Of a DNA stretch of 64,000 nt, positions 1 through 11,429 are shown one piece after another (within the stretch, counting starts at the first letter, position 1; each line of letters begins with the position of its first letter). Below the pieces are notes generated by a model. That model saw nothing but the letters and a program-made list of their open reading frames with translations. It ran no database searches and was not told where the DNA came from. Made by a program: the position numbers and the translations under genes. Source of the DNA: Oscheius sp. JU75 (Eukaryota > Nematoda > Chromadorea > Rhabditida > Rhabditidae); assembly GCA_037178855.1 (NCBI GenBank), contig JASJZC010000007.1, positions 5,456,001 through 5,520,000 of the forward strand, read 5' to 3'.

Positions 1-2344
1 GTTCAGTGCCTTTCTTACCAAGTATTCGGAGGTTGCGTCCAGAGCACTGGTAGCCTCGTCGAGGATAAGAATTCGTGGATTCTGAAGCACGAATAATCTC
101 AAGGCAATAGAGTTGAGTTACATTGACAAGGGCTCTGGCGATGGCTACTCTCTGCTTCTGTCCTCCAGAGAGCATGGAACCTTGTTCTCCTACCATAGTA
201 TCGAGACCTTCACGGAAGGTTCCAATAAAGTCCATAGCGTTGGCCTGCTTGGCTGCCTTCACAATTTGGGCTTCAGGAACATCGTCAGCCTTTTCGCAGC
301 CATAAGTTATGTTCTCTTTGAGGGTAGTAGAAAACAGAGTGGGTTCTTGTCCAACTGTTCCTATTTGTCTACGCCAGTGAGACGCATCAAGATCCTTCAG
401 GTCGACATCGTCAATTATGATTCTGCCACCATCTGGGTCGTATAGCCTGAAGCAGAAATGCTGTGTAATGAAATTATCAAATATTACCTAAGAAGAAGAT
501 TGGCGATAGTAGACTTTCCACTTCCTGAGGCTCCAACCACAGCTGTGATTTTTCCAGCGGGAATTTCGAAAGTAAGGTCGTGGAATAGAGGGTCTCTTCC
601 AGGATAGGAGAAGCTGACATGCTCAAGCTTTATGGCCTTTTCGACATCATGGATCTGCTGGCCTCCTTCCAGAGCAATCTTGGGCATAGTGTTTCGAAGT
701 TCGAACAATCTGTGACTGGCGCCGAGTCCCTGAAGCAAGATTTTAATGATGAAATGACCAACAACTACCTTCATCAGCTCAATGAAAAAACCAGAGATGT
801 TAGAAAGACTGGCCGCACAAAGGACGGCATACAGACAGAAGCTTGAAAGCTCTCCTATCAATGGGAATTTCAACAAAACATCAACAAAACGATCTACCAT
901 AAGTAAGAAGACCTTGATGGATGAGGTTGCTTCCGTAAAATAGAACTGTCGACAAGGCCACGTACCCCGTGAATTGGAACTACAAAGATATAACAAAGAA
1001 TTAAAATGACCTACTGAGCCATACATTGAGCCTTTTGCCAACCCCTCCTTCCTTGAGATGTTCCAGATTTCAAAGATCTTGGTACCATAGGCCTCAAACT
1101 CTTTCTTCTCAGCTACAAGCATCCTGACAGTTCTAATATTGTTCAGTCGCTCCGTAGCCACCTGCAAGACAAGAAGTATTTTGAATCACAATAGAGATGT
1201 TTCTACTTGATTGGCACCAGCAACAGCCTCCTGCATTTGAAGGGTGTACTTCCTCATCAGCTTTCCAAAAATTGCAAATGTTCCAACCATAACGGGGATC
1301 ACAATGAACATGACTTTGCAAAGAGCAGGCGATGTGAACACCTGAACATCATTTTTTTTTTGCTTACATCGCATCTAACCATGAGTCCTCCGGATCCGAG
1401 GCAAGTGACCAAAGCCCTTGCTCCATCGCTCAAGTTCATGGAAACCGAGTATCCAACTATGAGAGCATCTGTGGACAAGCGCGATACAATCTCTCCCACC
1501 TGCAATGTAGACATAAACAAGTCCTTTGACTGATCATTGTCCTTGCGTCCTTGAAACTTTCATGATGTCACTCACCTTGTTTCTGTCGAAAAAGGCAATA
1601 TCTTGTCTCAAAACGGAGTTGAAAACGTTCTTTCTGAGATCGTTGATGACCAATTGTCCTGAAATCTGGTGTAAAAGAGTGGATAATGTTAACTACCTGC
1701 AGTGTGCATGCAGTATACTCTTGCAGCAATAGCACATGCTCCAATGAAGAGTATTCCGACCAGAGCTACAGGATTCTCTTTGAAGAATCTCAACAAGTTT
1801 TGGCATAAAAAGTTAAGGATAGCAGCGTACCTGGCTAATTTGAGACTATTGTCTTCATGCTGGGTTTTCTTACTCTCGTCGAACTCGTCGATCAGTTTGC
1901 CGAGAACTCGAGGAGTGAGAAGAAAGATGGAACTGCTCACGCCCAAGAAAGCGATACCCACTGAGAAAAATTATAAACAGCTAACAAGCAAAACTTACAT
2001 AAGATTCGACCCTTGTACGGCGCAGCAAGTGAGAATATCTCTTTGAGATCCTTCCATGATGTGTTTGTAATTTTAAGTGAAGCACGCTTGGTTTCTACAG
2101 TCGAGACCTAAACCGAAGGTTTTGAAAAACATTTGCGGTACACTTACTTTTCTGAAAGTGTTGGTGAAAACTACGCGGGTATTCTTGACTACAGAAGATC
2201 TCACAGCTACGGGAGCTAGATGACAGAAGCTTCTAAACGTAGAATTTGAACAAAAGACATCAGATTGTACCTGGCAGAGCTGGAAGGTGCTGAACCACAG
2301 CTGATGCAGCTACCCCTACTGATGCCACGCAGTACGGCTAGCAT
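1..2344 (-). CDS. Mitochondrial ABCB10-type half ABC transporter (3' end outside window)
   Basis: Half-size ABC exporter, one transmembrane domain plus one nucleotide-binding domain, expected to dimerise in the mitochondrial inner membrane. About 11 exons join in frame. The start at 2344 lies directly behind a TTTCAG acceptor. The first ~40 residues are rich in Arg/Ser ([12 protein letters not shown]...), as in a mitochondrial presequence. The membrane region includes [10 protein letters not shown] and [17 protein letters not shown], and then GELSSF. The ATPase shows Walker [10 protein letters not shown] (near 500), Q-loop VGQEPTLFS, signature [15 protein letters not shown] (near 140-180) and Walker B/D-loop [11 protein letters not shown] (near 40-75). 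The ORF is still open at base 1, so the last exon(s) are missing. One intron (1789-1830) seems to use a GAG acceptor. Order and motifs match ABCB10; the C. elegans HAF-family members are the nearest alternatives. Confidence 0.9.
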
Positions 2345-2686
2345 CTGAAACAATTGTCGTAAAAGATCAATAGTCTCGAGTAATGATGTAATTTTTTTTA
2401 AAGAAACAGGTGTATACCAGGATCAGAAACCGTAAGGGTCAAAATGTCGGCGTAGTGTCGGAAAGATGTTTACATCAATATGTTTACGGAGAGACAGTAA
2501 AAAATTGTTTAGGATGGATCGGTGAAGAAAAACTTGTTGACCTCGATCAAAGAGGGAAACGCGTTTGAGTGAAAATGCATTATTCGGATTTGCTTTTACA
2601 GTACGAGAAAAGCAATATTGCCTTGCTTTCAAGCCGTTTTCGAAATTGGTACCTTAGAGTTAATATCTGCTTATACAAGAACTAGG

Positions 2687-4527
2687 ATGGATATGCCAAG
2701 TACCAGTAAAGGTATCTTAAAAAAATTCTCACTTTTCATTTGAACCTTCAGGCATTTCGCATAGTGGATGTTTTGCTATTGTTCGCAACATTCCGGAAAA
2801 GCTGCATTCCAGCGACTTGAGGAAATTCTTCTCCTTCTATGTCGAGAATGAAAAGTTTGACTGTTTCCACTTCAGACATCGACCTGAGAAGATCCTCAAT
2901 GTGGGTCTTTTTGTGAACTTTTTTTCATAATTTTTACAGGTTCCTGACACAAGAATATACAGGAAGCAATGCTGTTGTGTTGTTCGTTTCGCATCTACGA
3001 CAATCAGATCACAGTTCATCAAAGACTATAGTGGACAACAATGGCAAATCGAGAATTCACTACCGCTGCCGTACAAATGCCTTATAGAAGCAGTCAAAAT
3101 TTCACAGGTTTCACAGGTAGAACTTCCACTTTTTAAACACGTTATAGGTAGAGCAAAGCGGATCAACTGATGCTTTCACTGAAAAGGACCTAAAAGAATT
3201 GATAGAGTTGAGACCACCGTCTCTGATGCCACAAGGGAACGTAGGAACGCCTACTTCGTATTTCTTTGACCAGGTAGTATTTCTCATTGTTTTCATGAGT
3301 GTTATCCACCAGATTCGCCTGTGTAAAATGCCGCCGACAATCATCAAAAAGCTCGGATTGAAAACGATGAAGAGTACTCGAAGATTCGGCGCTGTTCCGT
3401 TCGAATACGTCTCTAAAGGACTTCCAGACGAGGATGAACTTGAGAAGGAGGAAGACAAGTATAAAGAAACTGAACCTGTTGTTGATGAAACAGCAATGGA
3501 CCCGCTCGAGGACATCGAAGAAAGTTACCGACAAAAGATAGGTCCTGACAATGACACGGGTGCTGATGACGACGATGACCAATGTGAAGAATGGGAAAGG
3601 TTTGTGATTTTTTCTTGCCTTTTTAAACCAAATGTTCCAGACACGAAGCCAATTATAATGACGTGACTGAGCAGGACCGCACAAAAGAAAGAAACTACGA
3701 GCCGGAATTAGAACTGGTATGGGAAAAGGGAGGTCCTGGACTAGTGTGGCACACGGACAAAAACTACTGGGCAGAGCGCGAGCAAGGTAAAAAATACAGA
3801 GATTTTCCATCTCTTCGTCTTCCAGGCGATGACTGTGATTGGAAATGGGCAGACGACTGGGACGTAGACTACTCCGTGTATTATGAAGGGAAATCAGCAG
3901 GTACGATAGATGGAAGACAAACTATTGAAATACGCGAAGACCAAGAGAGATGGTAAAATAGGACCATTTATGTAACTATCCAAGTTTCAGGGCTGGAAAA
4001 TTGAATGATACTGCCTTTCGTTCCAAAGGAGACAAAAGAGGAACCCCAAGAAAACGCAGTAACAGCGATTCTGAAATGCCCAACTTTCACAGTGACTATG
4101 GATCAAAACTAATGTCAAAGTATGTTTAATTTAGATTATTAACACATTCTAATACAGAATGGGTTGGAAATTTGGTCAAGGACTTGGTGCGAAAAATCAA
4201 GGAAAACTTGAGCCGGCTGCAATACAAGTCATGGAAGTTTCGAATATTGGTAGCGAAAAGAAAGGTGTCGGCTATAGAGGAGAAGCGCTGCAAAGAACTG
4301 GATTCAAGAAGAGAAAAGAGTATCATGCCATCGCATCAATGTAAGTGTTTTTCTCCCACATTCAAACATCGAATTCCAGGTATGACCGAGAGAAGGAGGA
4401 TATGAACAAACCGCACCACCGCCTAGTTCTCCCAGCTGAGCCCACGTCGGAAATTCTCCACCGAAGCAATGAACCGACTACTATGAAATACAGGTCAAGA
4501 CTGCTCTACCATGACAATGATTCATGA
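2687..4527 (+). CDS. GPATCH3: GPATCH3 homologue, G-patch domain protein
   Basis: Multi-exon orthologue of human GPATCH3, a nuclear G-patch protein. Conserved blocks appear in the family order: FHFRHRPE near 2870, the Cys-rich RKQCCCVVRF segment near 2965, LMPQGNVGTP (3224), KMPPTIIKKL (3328), RRFGAVPFEY (3380), an acidic stretch ending CEEWER (3590), LVWEKGGPGLVWHTD (3710), ADDWDVDYSVYY (3850), the G-patch GWKFGQGLGAKNQGK (4160) and GVGYRGEALQ (4267), and the C-terminal TMKYRSRLLYHD. The start at 2687 gives a tiny 25-nt first exon. Introns are 38-41 nt. A poly(A) signal lies at 4546. It is divergent from the ABC transporter (about 340 bp between starts) and convergent with TAF10. The G-patch is expected to activate an RNA helicase partner; that is family knowledge, not seen here. 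Confidence 0.93.
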
Positions 4528-4545
4528 TTCCTGTATATGTCTGTC

Positions 4546-4551
4546 AATAAA
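4546..4551 (+). terminator. Poly(A) signal of the GPATCH3 homologue
   Basis: AATAAA about 20 nt after the GPATCH3 stop codon. Only ~100 bp separates this stop from the stop of the convergent TAF10 gene, so the two 3' UTRs meet or overlap. Confidence 0.75.
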
Positions 4552-4653
4552 TCTGTTTCGAAATCACAGTTTATTCACTGAAATAGCATGCGAAGCGAGT
4601 AGTCACGATTCAGGTGCTTTCGAAAAAAAAGTAAATAAAACTAGGGAAAACAA

Positions 4654-6250
4654 TTAGTGGTGATAGGGAGCCCGAAGCGTATCAATTCCATACTCTTTCA
4701 ACACCGGCTCCAGAAGATCAGTTGTCAGGGTAAGTTTTCCGTCTTTTGCTCCTCCTCTTCCTGCTCGACCGCCCTGTCCTTTCAATCTCGCCTGGCTAGC
4801 AGCGTCAACTACAATGTCTGATATAAACTTCTGCGTTGCGAGGGAGATCAGCCTGCAAATTTGAGTGAACAAAAGTGGAAAAGAATACTACCTGACAACA
4901 CGAGTATCGCTAGTTTGTAGACCGCTCTTTCTCATGAAATACTCGGTGACGGCGTCTGGAATTGTTGGCGAAACATCTTCTAGTTGGGACATAAACCTCT
5001 CAAGAGAGTCCTGTCCCCCGGGCGGAATCTAAAAGTTCTGTCAATGACTTAAAATAACAGTGTTTACCCTAGATGTAGATTGAAGTAGTTGTTGCTGTGT
5101 CCCTGTCAATGGCTTCTGCTGTTGAAGTTGTTGTTTCACGTTGGTAACGGATGGCTCCGTAATCGCTTGAACTGCAGCCGCTGCTTGTCTCTCCATTAGC
5201 TAAGAAACTTATTAGGCTTACTAAAAAGAATGAAACCTGTTGTTGTTGAAGCATCTGCTGCTGCTGTTGAAGATGTCTTTGCTGCTGTAGTCGTTGTTGT
5301 TGCTGTGCTTGCTGCTGTTGTTGCTGTTGGGTTGAGGCTGGACTCGCTTGTGGCTCAGCAGGACCCTGTGAACTGTCCCTTTGTGACCGAGGTGTCTGCT
5401 GCTGCTGTACATGTATTTGCGTCTGCTGTTGGTGATGTTGTGGCTGATGCATCTGTGGCTGACTCTGAGCATGGGAAGGGTGTTGAGACTGATGTTGCAT
5501 TTGTTGATGTTGGAATTGTCTCTGCTGAGCCATCTGATGAGCTTGTGGATGTTGTTGTCGTGTCTGAGGATGTGGTTGCATCTGCATATGTCCCTGTTGA
5601 GGATGCTGTGGGTGAGCTGGTCGCTGTGGATGTCCCTGCATCTGCTGCTGACCTTGCTGAGGATGATGCTGCTGTACATGATGCTGTTGGCCAGGATGTT
5701 GCTGAGCATGCTGCATCTGGGCAGGATGCTGCTGCATTTGCTGACCACTCATCGGATGACCAACCTGGGGATGCTGCTGCTGATGCAAAATATGCTGTTG
5801 CTGCTGATGCTGTGGATGCATCTGTTGGTGTTGCGGATGTTGTTGCGCTTGTGGTTGTTGCTGTTGCTGCTGATGTCCTGGACCATGTTGTTGCTGCATC
5901 ATCTGTTGAGGCTGGCCACGCTGTGGATGCTGTCCGTAACCCTGCATCATTTGGCCTTGTTGGTGAAAACCCTGCTGTATCTGGGGCTGCTGATGCTGAC
6001 CTGGCATTTGTTGAGCTTGTGGATTCATAGGCATTTGCATAGGTGGTTGCTTCATCTGTGGATGAGGGTTCTGCATTTGCTGGTGCTGCTGCTGCATTTG
6101 AGGAGTTGGGTGTTGTGGGCGTTGACCCTGCTGCATCATATTGTACGATGACCCTTGCTGAGGATAGCCGTGCTGTTGGTACATGTTAGGGTCAAAGTCT
6201 CCCATATTGTGCTGGTAATTGCCTCCCTGGTTGTGATCCCCATACGACAT
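4654..6250 (-). CDS. taf-10: TAF10 (TFIID/SAGA histone-fold subunit) with long Gln/His-rich N-terminus
   Basis: Four exons (6250-5237, 5199-5068, 5028-4892, 4852-4654) join in frame to about 493 residues. The C-terminal ~110 residues are a TAF10 histone fold: [20 protein letters not shown], then [32 protein letters not shown] and [11 protein letters not shown] close to the stop. TAF10 is a histone-fold subunit shared by TFIID and SAGA. The first exon encodes ~338 residues made almost only of Gln, His, Met, Pro and Gly, starting [10 protein letters not shown]. This is unlike human TAF10. The start has a TTTTAG acceptor 7 nt upstream. CAG/CAA repeats create long open frames on the + strand (5230-6151), which I treat as shadows. 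Splice sites support one gene rather than two. Confidence 0.88.
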
Positions 6251-6990
6251 ACTTGACCTAAAAATCATTGTCAGTCACCGAAATATAACCAAAGAATAGA
6301 TATGAGATTAATATTGAGCTACATGCTAAAATCGATACAGATAAAAGCGAAACTTGGATGCAAACAAGTTTTGAGCAATGTTCGCTGGCTCCAACATAAA
6401 TTTTAGAAACAGAACAGTAAGATTATTACTAGAACATTCAAACTTTAAATGGAGCAGAGTCAATTCAAAGAGGGCTTTATCGGCTGTCTCAGCGAGTGCC
6501 CGCTGGATACGCGACGGCTGCCTATTTTCTCGCTGACGAATACCGTATGACGCACCTAATCAAAGCGACCGACTAGTAATTCCGTTCGCATAGCTGGTAC
6601 AATTTCACAAGGGACAACAAATTAAATCGACGTTTTTACTGGATACGTTTCGCAAACTGATAATACAAAAATGTCTCCACCTCAATTGACAGCTAATTTA
6701 TTGTACTCGGCGGTTGACCCCAATTTCCTTAGTACTGTAATTACTATACACTCTATTAGATAGTTATAAGGACATTTTAAAGTTTGTTATCAGCTCCAGG
6801 CACCGCCTCCAAATCGACAAAGAGTGCTCCTAACCGAGAGACACAGTGTTTGTGCAATGCAGAATGCGCAAAGAGCATGCGTAAGGCGAGGCACCAGAGT
6901 GGGCGGCCTGTGGTGGGGAAGTACACGGTTCAGGGGAGGCGACAGATTGGCGAGGACTACGCCAGACATGACCGTTCTGACCGAGCCTAC
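6251..6990. other. Divergent intergenic region, TAF10 and Rho-like GTPase
   Basis: Presumed shared promoter region. The reading frame of the GTPase is open upstream of 6991 with an in-frame ATG at about 6880, so an N-terminally extended form cannot be excluded. I see no other gene. Confidence 0.4.
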
Positions 6991-8353
6991 ATGGAGAAGA
7001 AGTTGAAGCTGGTCGTCGTTGGAGACTCCTACGTCGGCAAGACCAGGTAAGAAGTTCTTGAGGTTTCTCTAAAGCTCTGCTTTACAGTCTGCTCTTTGCC
7101 TACACGCAAAAGAAATTTCTCGAGAACTATTCTACTACCGTTTTTGATAATTGGGCTCTAAATGTTACGATCGACCAGAGAAACCACACTGTTAATTTGT
7201 TCGACACTGCTGGGCAGGTTAGTCACTCTTTACTTGCCTTGTCAACTCGGTTCCCGTGTTTAAACATCATTAGCCTCTGTTTGACTGTTGCAATCAAACA
7301 GAAAAAGTAAACCATTCTGGTTGTCTCGTCATCCAGCTAAACGTCGTACTGAAATTGTAAGCAATTGATTTGAGATGGTCTGCTTCAACAATACAAACTG
7401 AGCAAAAGCAATAGGGAATGCAAACCTCGACGTTTAATTTTTTGAACTTTAATCTGTTCACTACAGAGCTCTTTGTTGAATCCAATGCACAGAGTATGTG
7501 TTCGCTTTGCTCGCCTTTAGAGTGTCCCGTCACTTGGCGGTATGTAAATATCCGGCGAGCCCTTTCGGTAAATACCGGAAACTACTTCTTACATAGAAAA
7601 CAGCGTGGAGCTCCTTTTTGTTATTTCAAGTAAAGCAAAACATTCTGGTTTGGATAATCTGTCCGCCAGGAAGCATTATGCATTCTAGTTAGTTACAGTG
7701 TGATGACAAATGCAAAAACACGATTGCGGTATTTGCAAACTGAGTGATAATTTATCAAAACTGTCAAAACCGTATCTCATTGAACGGTTAAATCAGCGGC
7801 AGATCATGGCTTGCTTTTGTCAATGACAGTGTTAATAACCGATATAATAGTTTCGGCTGTTTCAGGAAGACTACGAGAGTTTGCGTTGCTTGAGCTATCC
7901 CAACACCGACGTCTTCGTTTTATGTTTCTCTCTGGTGGAAAAGAAGAGCCTGGTGAGTCGGTCACTTTCTTGATAAGACGTCTCCATTATTGATAGGGTT
8001 TGAATTTGAACCATTTTGCAGGATGCTTGTCGGACAGTATGGCTGCCAGAAATACGAAAATACGCTGCAGATGAGGTACCAGTTTTGCTAGTCGGAACCA
8101 AAGAAGATCTCATGGACAATACTTCAGATAAAGAACGAGTTACATTTGATGCGGCGAAAAGAGCGGCTTCCGAAGTTAGACATTCTTTGTTTAGTAAAAA
8201 TTTGGTTTTTAGATGGGTTGTACAAAATTCCTTCCCTGCTCTTCTCTTACGCATCGTGGACTGAAACGGGTATTTGACGAGGCCTTCTGCATGGCAGTTG
8301 GGATTCAAGTAACGAGTGATGAAGACGTGAAACCATGCTGTACTATACTGTGA
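6991..8353 (+). CDS. Rho-family small GTPase with atypical P-loop and no Rho insert
   Basis: Five exons (6991-7046, 7088-7217, 7866-7952, 8022-8174, 8213-8353) encode about 188 residues. P-loop GDSYVGKT, switch [10 protein letters not shown], switch [19 protein letters not shown], specificity motif GTKEDL, SSL motif CSSLT, and a C-terminal CCTIL, a CaaX box whose final Leu predicts geranylgeranylation. The sequence YPNTDVF and the 'TKxD' form place it in the Rho/Rac/Cdc42 group. Two oddities: Ser instead of Gly at the residue matching Gly12 of Rac, and the ~13-residue Rho insert after the TKED motif is missing. The catalytic Gln (Gln61 equivalent) is present. Intron 2 is unusually long (about 650 bp). 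C. elegans CRP-1/CHW-1-type proteins are possible relatives; I cannot assign orthology. Confidence 0.87.
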
Positions 8354-8666
8354 CTGAGATTTCACAAAAGCCGTCTTTTGCTCAATCTGGTTATCCGACT
8401 CAATACATAATTTTTCTTACTCTATTCAACTATTGATCCCTGTTTAGTATGAATGACAACAAAGCAATTGTTGATGTCGAACATGCTGAAATAAAGTTTA
8501 TTCTCAATGCCATTTGCGGTGTACACCTTTATCAACCAACCGCGCGCACGAGATATCGGTCACTTCTGCCCTTCAACCGATTTTCAACTCTAGAGACATT
8601 CTTTGGACTTTTTCGCGTGAACCTGCCATCGATTGGAAACGTTTTAGCAGATCTTTCTCTTCCTGA

Positions 8667-10671
8667 TGTCGCAATCACCATACCCACCAGTACCCATATC
8701 TAACGTTGTTTTACAAGACAAAATATTAGCAGCAATCCAAGAGCATGCCGAGCATGATCCTGAGAGAGCCGCCTTGGTTAGTTAGAAATCTTTCTTTCAA
8801 ATAGCTCTGCAGATAAAAGCCGAAAACCCTGTGGAACGTTTGACTTATGGGCAATTGCGTGACCAGGTCCTAGCGGTCTCCAGCTACTTGAATCTCCGGT
8901 AAGACATAAATCTTTTTCAAAGATCTGCTGCTAAGCGGTGTTATTCAAAGCGACGTCATTTGTCAAGTTCTTCCAAATAGTATCGAGTACGTTGTCGGTT
9001 ACCTAGCCACGTTGAATTGTGGAGCTACGATGAGTGGTGCTTCGGCCATGTTCACAGACTGTAGGTTCAGTTTTAAAGTAACAAACGTTTTGTTTAGATG
9101 AACTTGAGAAACAGTTTCAAGATTCTCGTTGTAAGGCTATCATCACGGATGGTCCACATCTAAATAGAGTGTTAAAAGCTACAAAGAATTGTCCTCTTGT
9201 TAAATTTGTCCTCTGCATTCATCTTACCGATCTTTCTGTCCCTCCGAATGTCTTCTCTTGGGAGACGGCACTTGCTCACAAAGCAAAAACTGTACTTGGG
9301 ATTTACAAAAGGTTTGAAATGTTCGCTTTACGTCAATTCATTTGTTTAGACCGGACGACGTGGCAATACTTCGCTATTCCAGCGGAACTACAGGATCCCC
9401 GAAAGGAGTAATGTTGACACATAAAAGTTTCGGAACGATGATGGACATCTTTGGACAGTGAGTGTATTAGGCTCTAATTGAAAGACCCTTAAAGACATTT
9501 TGATATTGGCGCCATTCCTAAGTTGAAAAATGGTGACAAATGGGCCTGGAGATGTCAATATCTAATGCTAGTCCTTCCGTTCTACCACATTTATGGAATT
9601 GGAGTAATGACAATGGCTCTTCTTAAAGGGTCAACTGGTGTTATAATGTCAAAGTTCGATCCAATCGTATTCCTTAATTCATTGGAAAAATACAAGGCAG
9701 AGTGATTATATTGGCTCAAAAAGAAGTCTGTTTAGATCGAAATACTGTTGATCGTACCACCAATTGCTCTCATGATGGTCAGACATCCAGCAGTGTCAAA
9801 GTTCGACCTTTCTTCAATACAGCTTGTTCTTACCGGCGCTGCACCACTGGGAAAAGAACTTTGCGATGAATTCGTAGCCAAATTCAAGAACGTTCGCTTT
9901 CTTGTACAAGGTACAACTTTGACGTTGTTTATCAAATCTCAGGTTATGGAATGACGGAATGTTCCATGGCCTCTCATTTACCCTTTTACGACCAACGGAA
10001 CAACTTTCTTCCAGTAGGAAGAGTTGTTGCTAATGTCGAGCACAAGGTTTACTAGGGACTGCCTTTGTTATGTTGTTTTTAGATAGTGGACCCGGTGTCT
10101 GGAATAAACGTTCCTATGGGTCAGAGGGGCGAGCTCTGTGTCCGAGGTCCGACAATCATGAAAGGGTACCTTAACAGGCCTGATGCGACGGCTGAAACTA
10201 TAGATAAAGATGGCTGGCTGCACACAGGCAAAATTGTTGTTTTATATAACTTTACTATCTTTAGGAGACGTCGGATACATTAATGAGAGAGGCGAAGCAT
10301 TCATTGTTGACCGCATGAAGGAGCTTATCAAGGTGAAGGGCCTTCAAGTTCCTCCTGCCGAGTTGGAGGATCTTCTACATGGTCATCCTGGCGTCGCCGA
10401 TGTCGCTGTTATTGGAATTCTGGACCAACGAGCTGGAGAAAGACCAAAAGCTTTTATTGTCAAGGCAAATGCAAATCTGAAAGCTGAAGAAGTAATCAAG
10501 TACGTGGAAGGTAAACAGCATTAGTGATAGCCATATCTTCGTCTGTTTTCAGGTAAAGTCTCCAGCTATAAGTGGCTAACAGGGGGTGTTGAATTCATCA
10601 AAGAGATCCCCAAATCGCCTTCAGGCAAGATTCTACGTAGAATTCTTCGTGACCGCCAGTCCAAATTGTAA
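8667..10671 (+). CDS. Peroxisomal AMP-forming acyl-CoA synthetase / 4-coumarate-CoA ligase-like
   Basis: ANL-superfamily adenylating enzyme, about 11 exons. Starts [10 protein letters not shown] and shows the AMP-binding signature [13 protein letters not shown] (near 9370), LPFYHIYG (9575), LTGAAPLG (9830), YGMTE (9945), [15 protein letters not shown] (10130), [27 protein letters not shown] (10300) and the catalytic-lysine motif SPSGKILRR near the end. It activates a carboxylic acid to its acyl-AMP and acyl-CoA. The protein ends in SKL, a canonical type 1 peroxisomal targeting signal. Two introns (9697-9735 and 10228-10264) start with GC rather than GT. Substrate cannot be told from sequence; firefly-luciferase/4CL-like acyl-CoA synthetases are the closest group. 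AATAAA at 10720. Part of its 3' end is repeated at 13.1 kb. Confidence 0.9.
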
Positions 10672-10765
10672 ACTCCTGCCAGTCTTTCTACTATTTTAAC
10701 AGACGTCGTATCGTCGAACAATAAATCGAGTGAAATGTAAACAATACCTTTTATTTGAGAAGTCA
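10655..10765 (+). repeat. 3' end of acyl-CoA synthetase, repeat copy A
   Basis: This stretch (last codons, 3' UTR and poly(A) signal) is clearly related to 13090-13210. It shares CAGTCCAAATTGTAAACT, then a 'GCCAGyCTTTCTACTATTTT' block, then matching patches up to TTTATTTG..AAGTC. The two copies are in the same orientation and bracket the reverse transcriptase remnant. Confidence 0.75.
10720..10725 (+). terminator. Poly(A) signal of the acyl-CoA synthetase
   Basis: AATAAA about 50 nt after the stop codon. The matching site in the 13.1 kb copy reads AATAAG, so it is lost there. Confidence 0.7.
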
Positions 10766-10806
10766 TTCGAAACAATTCATAAAAGTATAAACAGTTTCCA
10801 TGTCTA

Positions 10807-11172
10807 TCAAGGAAAAAATGGTGTGGTGGCCGAACAGCTTCTCATAATATAGCCTTCATTACCACTCCTGAAGTCGGAAAGTCTACCGAATTTTATCACA
10901 GGAACGACCATATAGCTGCAATTCATTTGAAAACTGAAAGTATTTATACTATCAGTTTCCTCTTTTCTTTTTTTCGAAGGTAGAAGAGCAAACTGTGGAC
11001 ATGGAGGAGCCCAAACGCACAGGTTTTCAATCAAATTGACTTCATACTGTCGTCTACAAGAATCAAAGTGATTAACTGTTTCACCTATAACACCTTTCAA
11101 TTTGATTCTGACTGTCGAAACTACTCGAATTCTAGGGAAAAGGAGGAAGCCTAAACGACATCTACGATTCAA
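10807..11172 (-). CDS. Doubtful ORF, 121 residues, unknown
   Basis: Open frame with start and stop; it contains seven Cys, including a CVWAPPCPQF segment, and a TTTATT (AATAAA on this strand) lies ~50 bp past the stop. No signal peptide, no recognised domain. It lies inside the block between the two repeat copies, next to transposon debris. It may be a chance frame or part of the inserted DNA. Confidence 0.2.
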   Translation of the reverse strand: MNRRCRLGFLLFPRIRVVSTVRIKLKGVIGETVNHFDSCRRQYEVNLIENLCVWAPPCPQFALLPSKKRKEETDSINTFSFQMNCSYMVVPVIKFGRLSDFRSGNEGYIMRSCSATTPFFP

Positions 11173-11429
11173 TAGGAGGCAACAACAACAACGTCCAACT
11201 GTTTGTTGACCTCAAACTGCATTAGCTAATTCAGCTATCAATTCATATACAATTCATATACAATTCTACATGCGTATACAGAAACGCTTGCTTCGAATGC
11301 TGGCATCACATTTCCAAAAAGAAATGGATAAGCGACCATACCAAGACCTTATGGCCTGAGGACATTTTTTCAAGGGAAATCCTCTGAAGGAATACAAAAA
11401 TGCTTGCCCTCTAGCGCCGGACGGATTAC

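Noticed and set aside
5230-6151. Two long + strand open frames (266 and 246 codons) rich in Val/Ala/Asp or Leu/Met
   Set aside because: They are antisense frames of the CAG/CAA-rich TAF10 exon. Triplet repeats stay open in several frames; no splice sites or domains support them.
7294-7633. ORFs of 71-79 codons inside the long GTPase intron, taken at first as a nested gene
   Set aside because: No start context, domain or splice support; the intron simply happens to be long.
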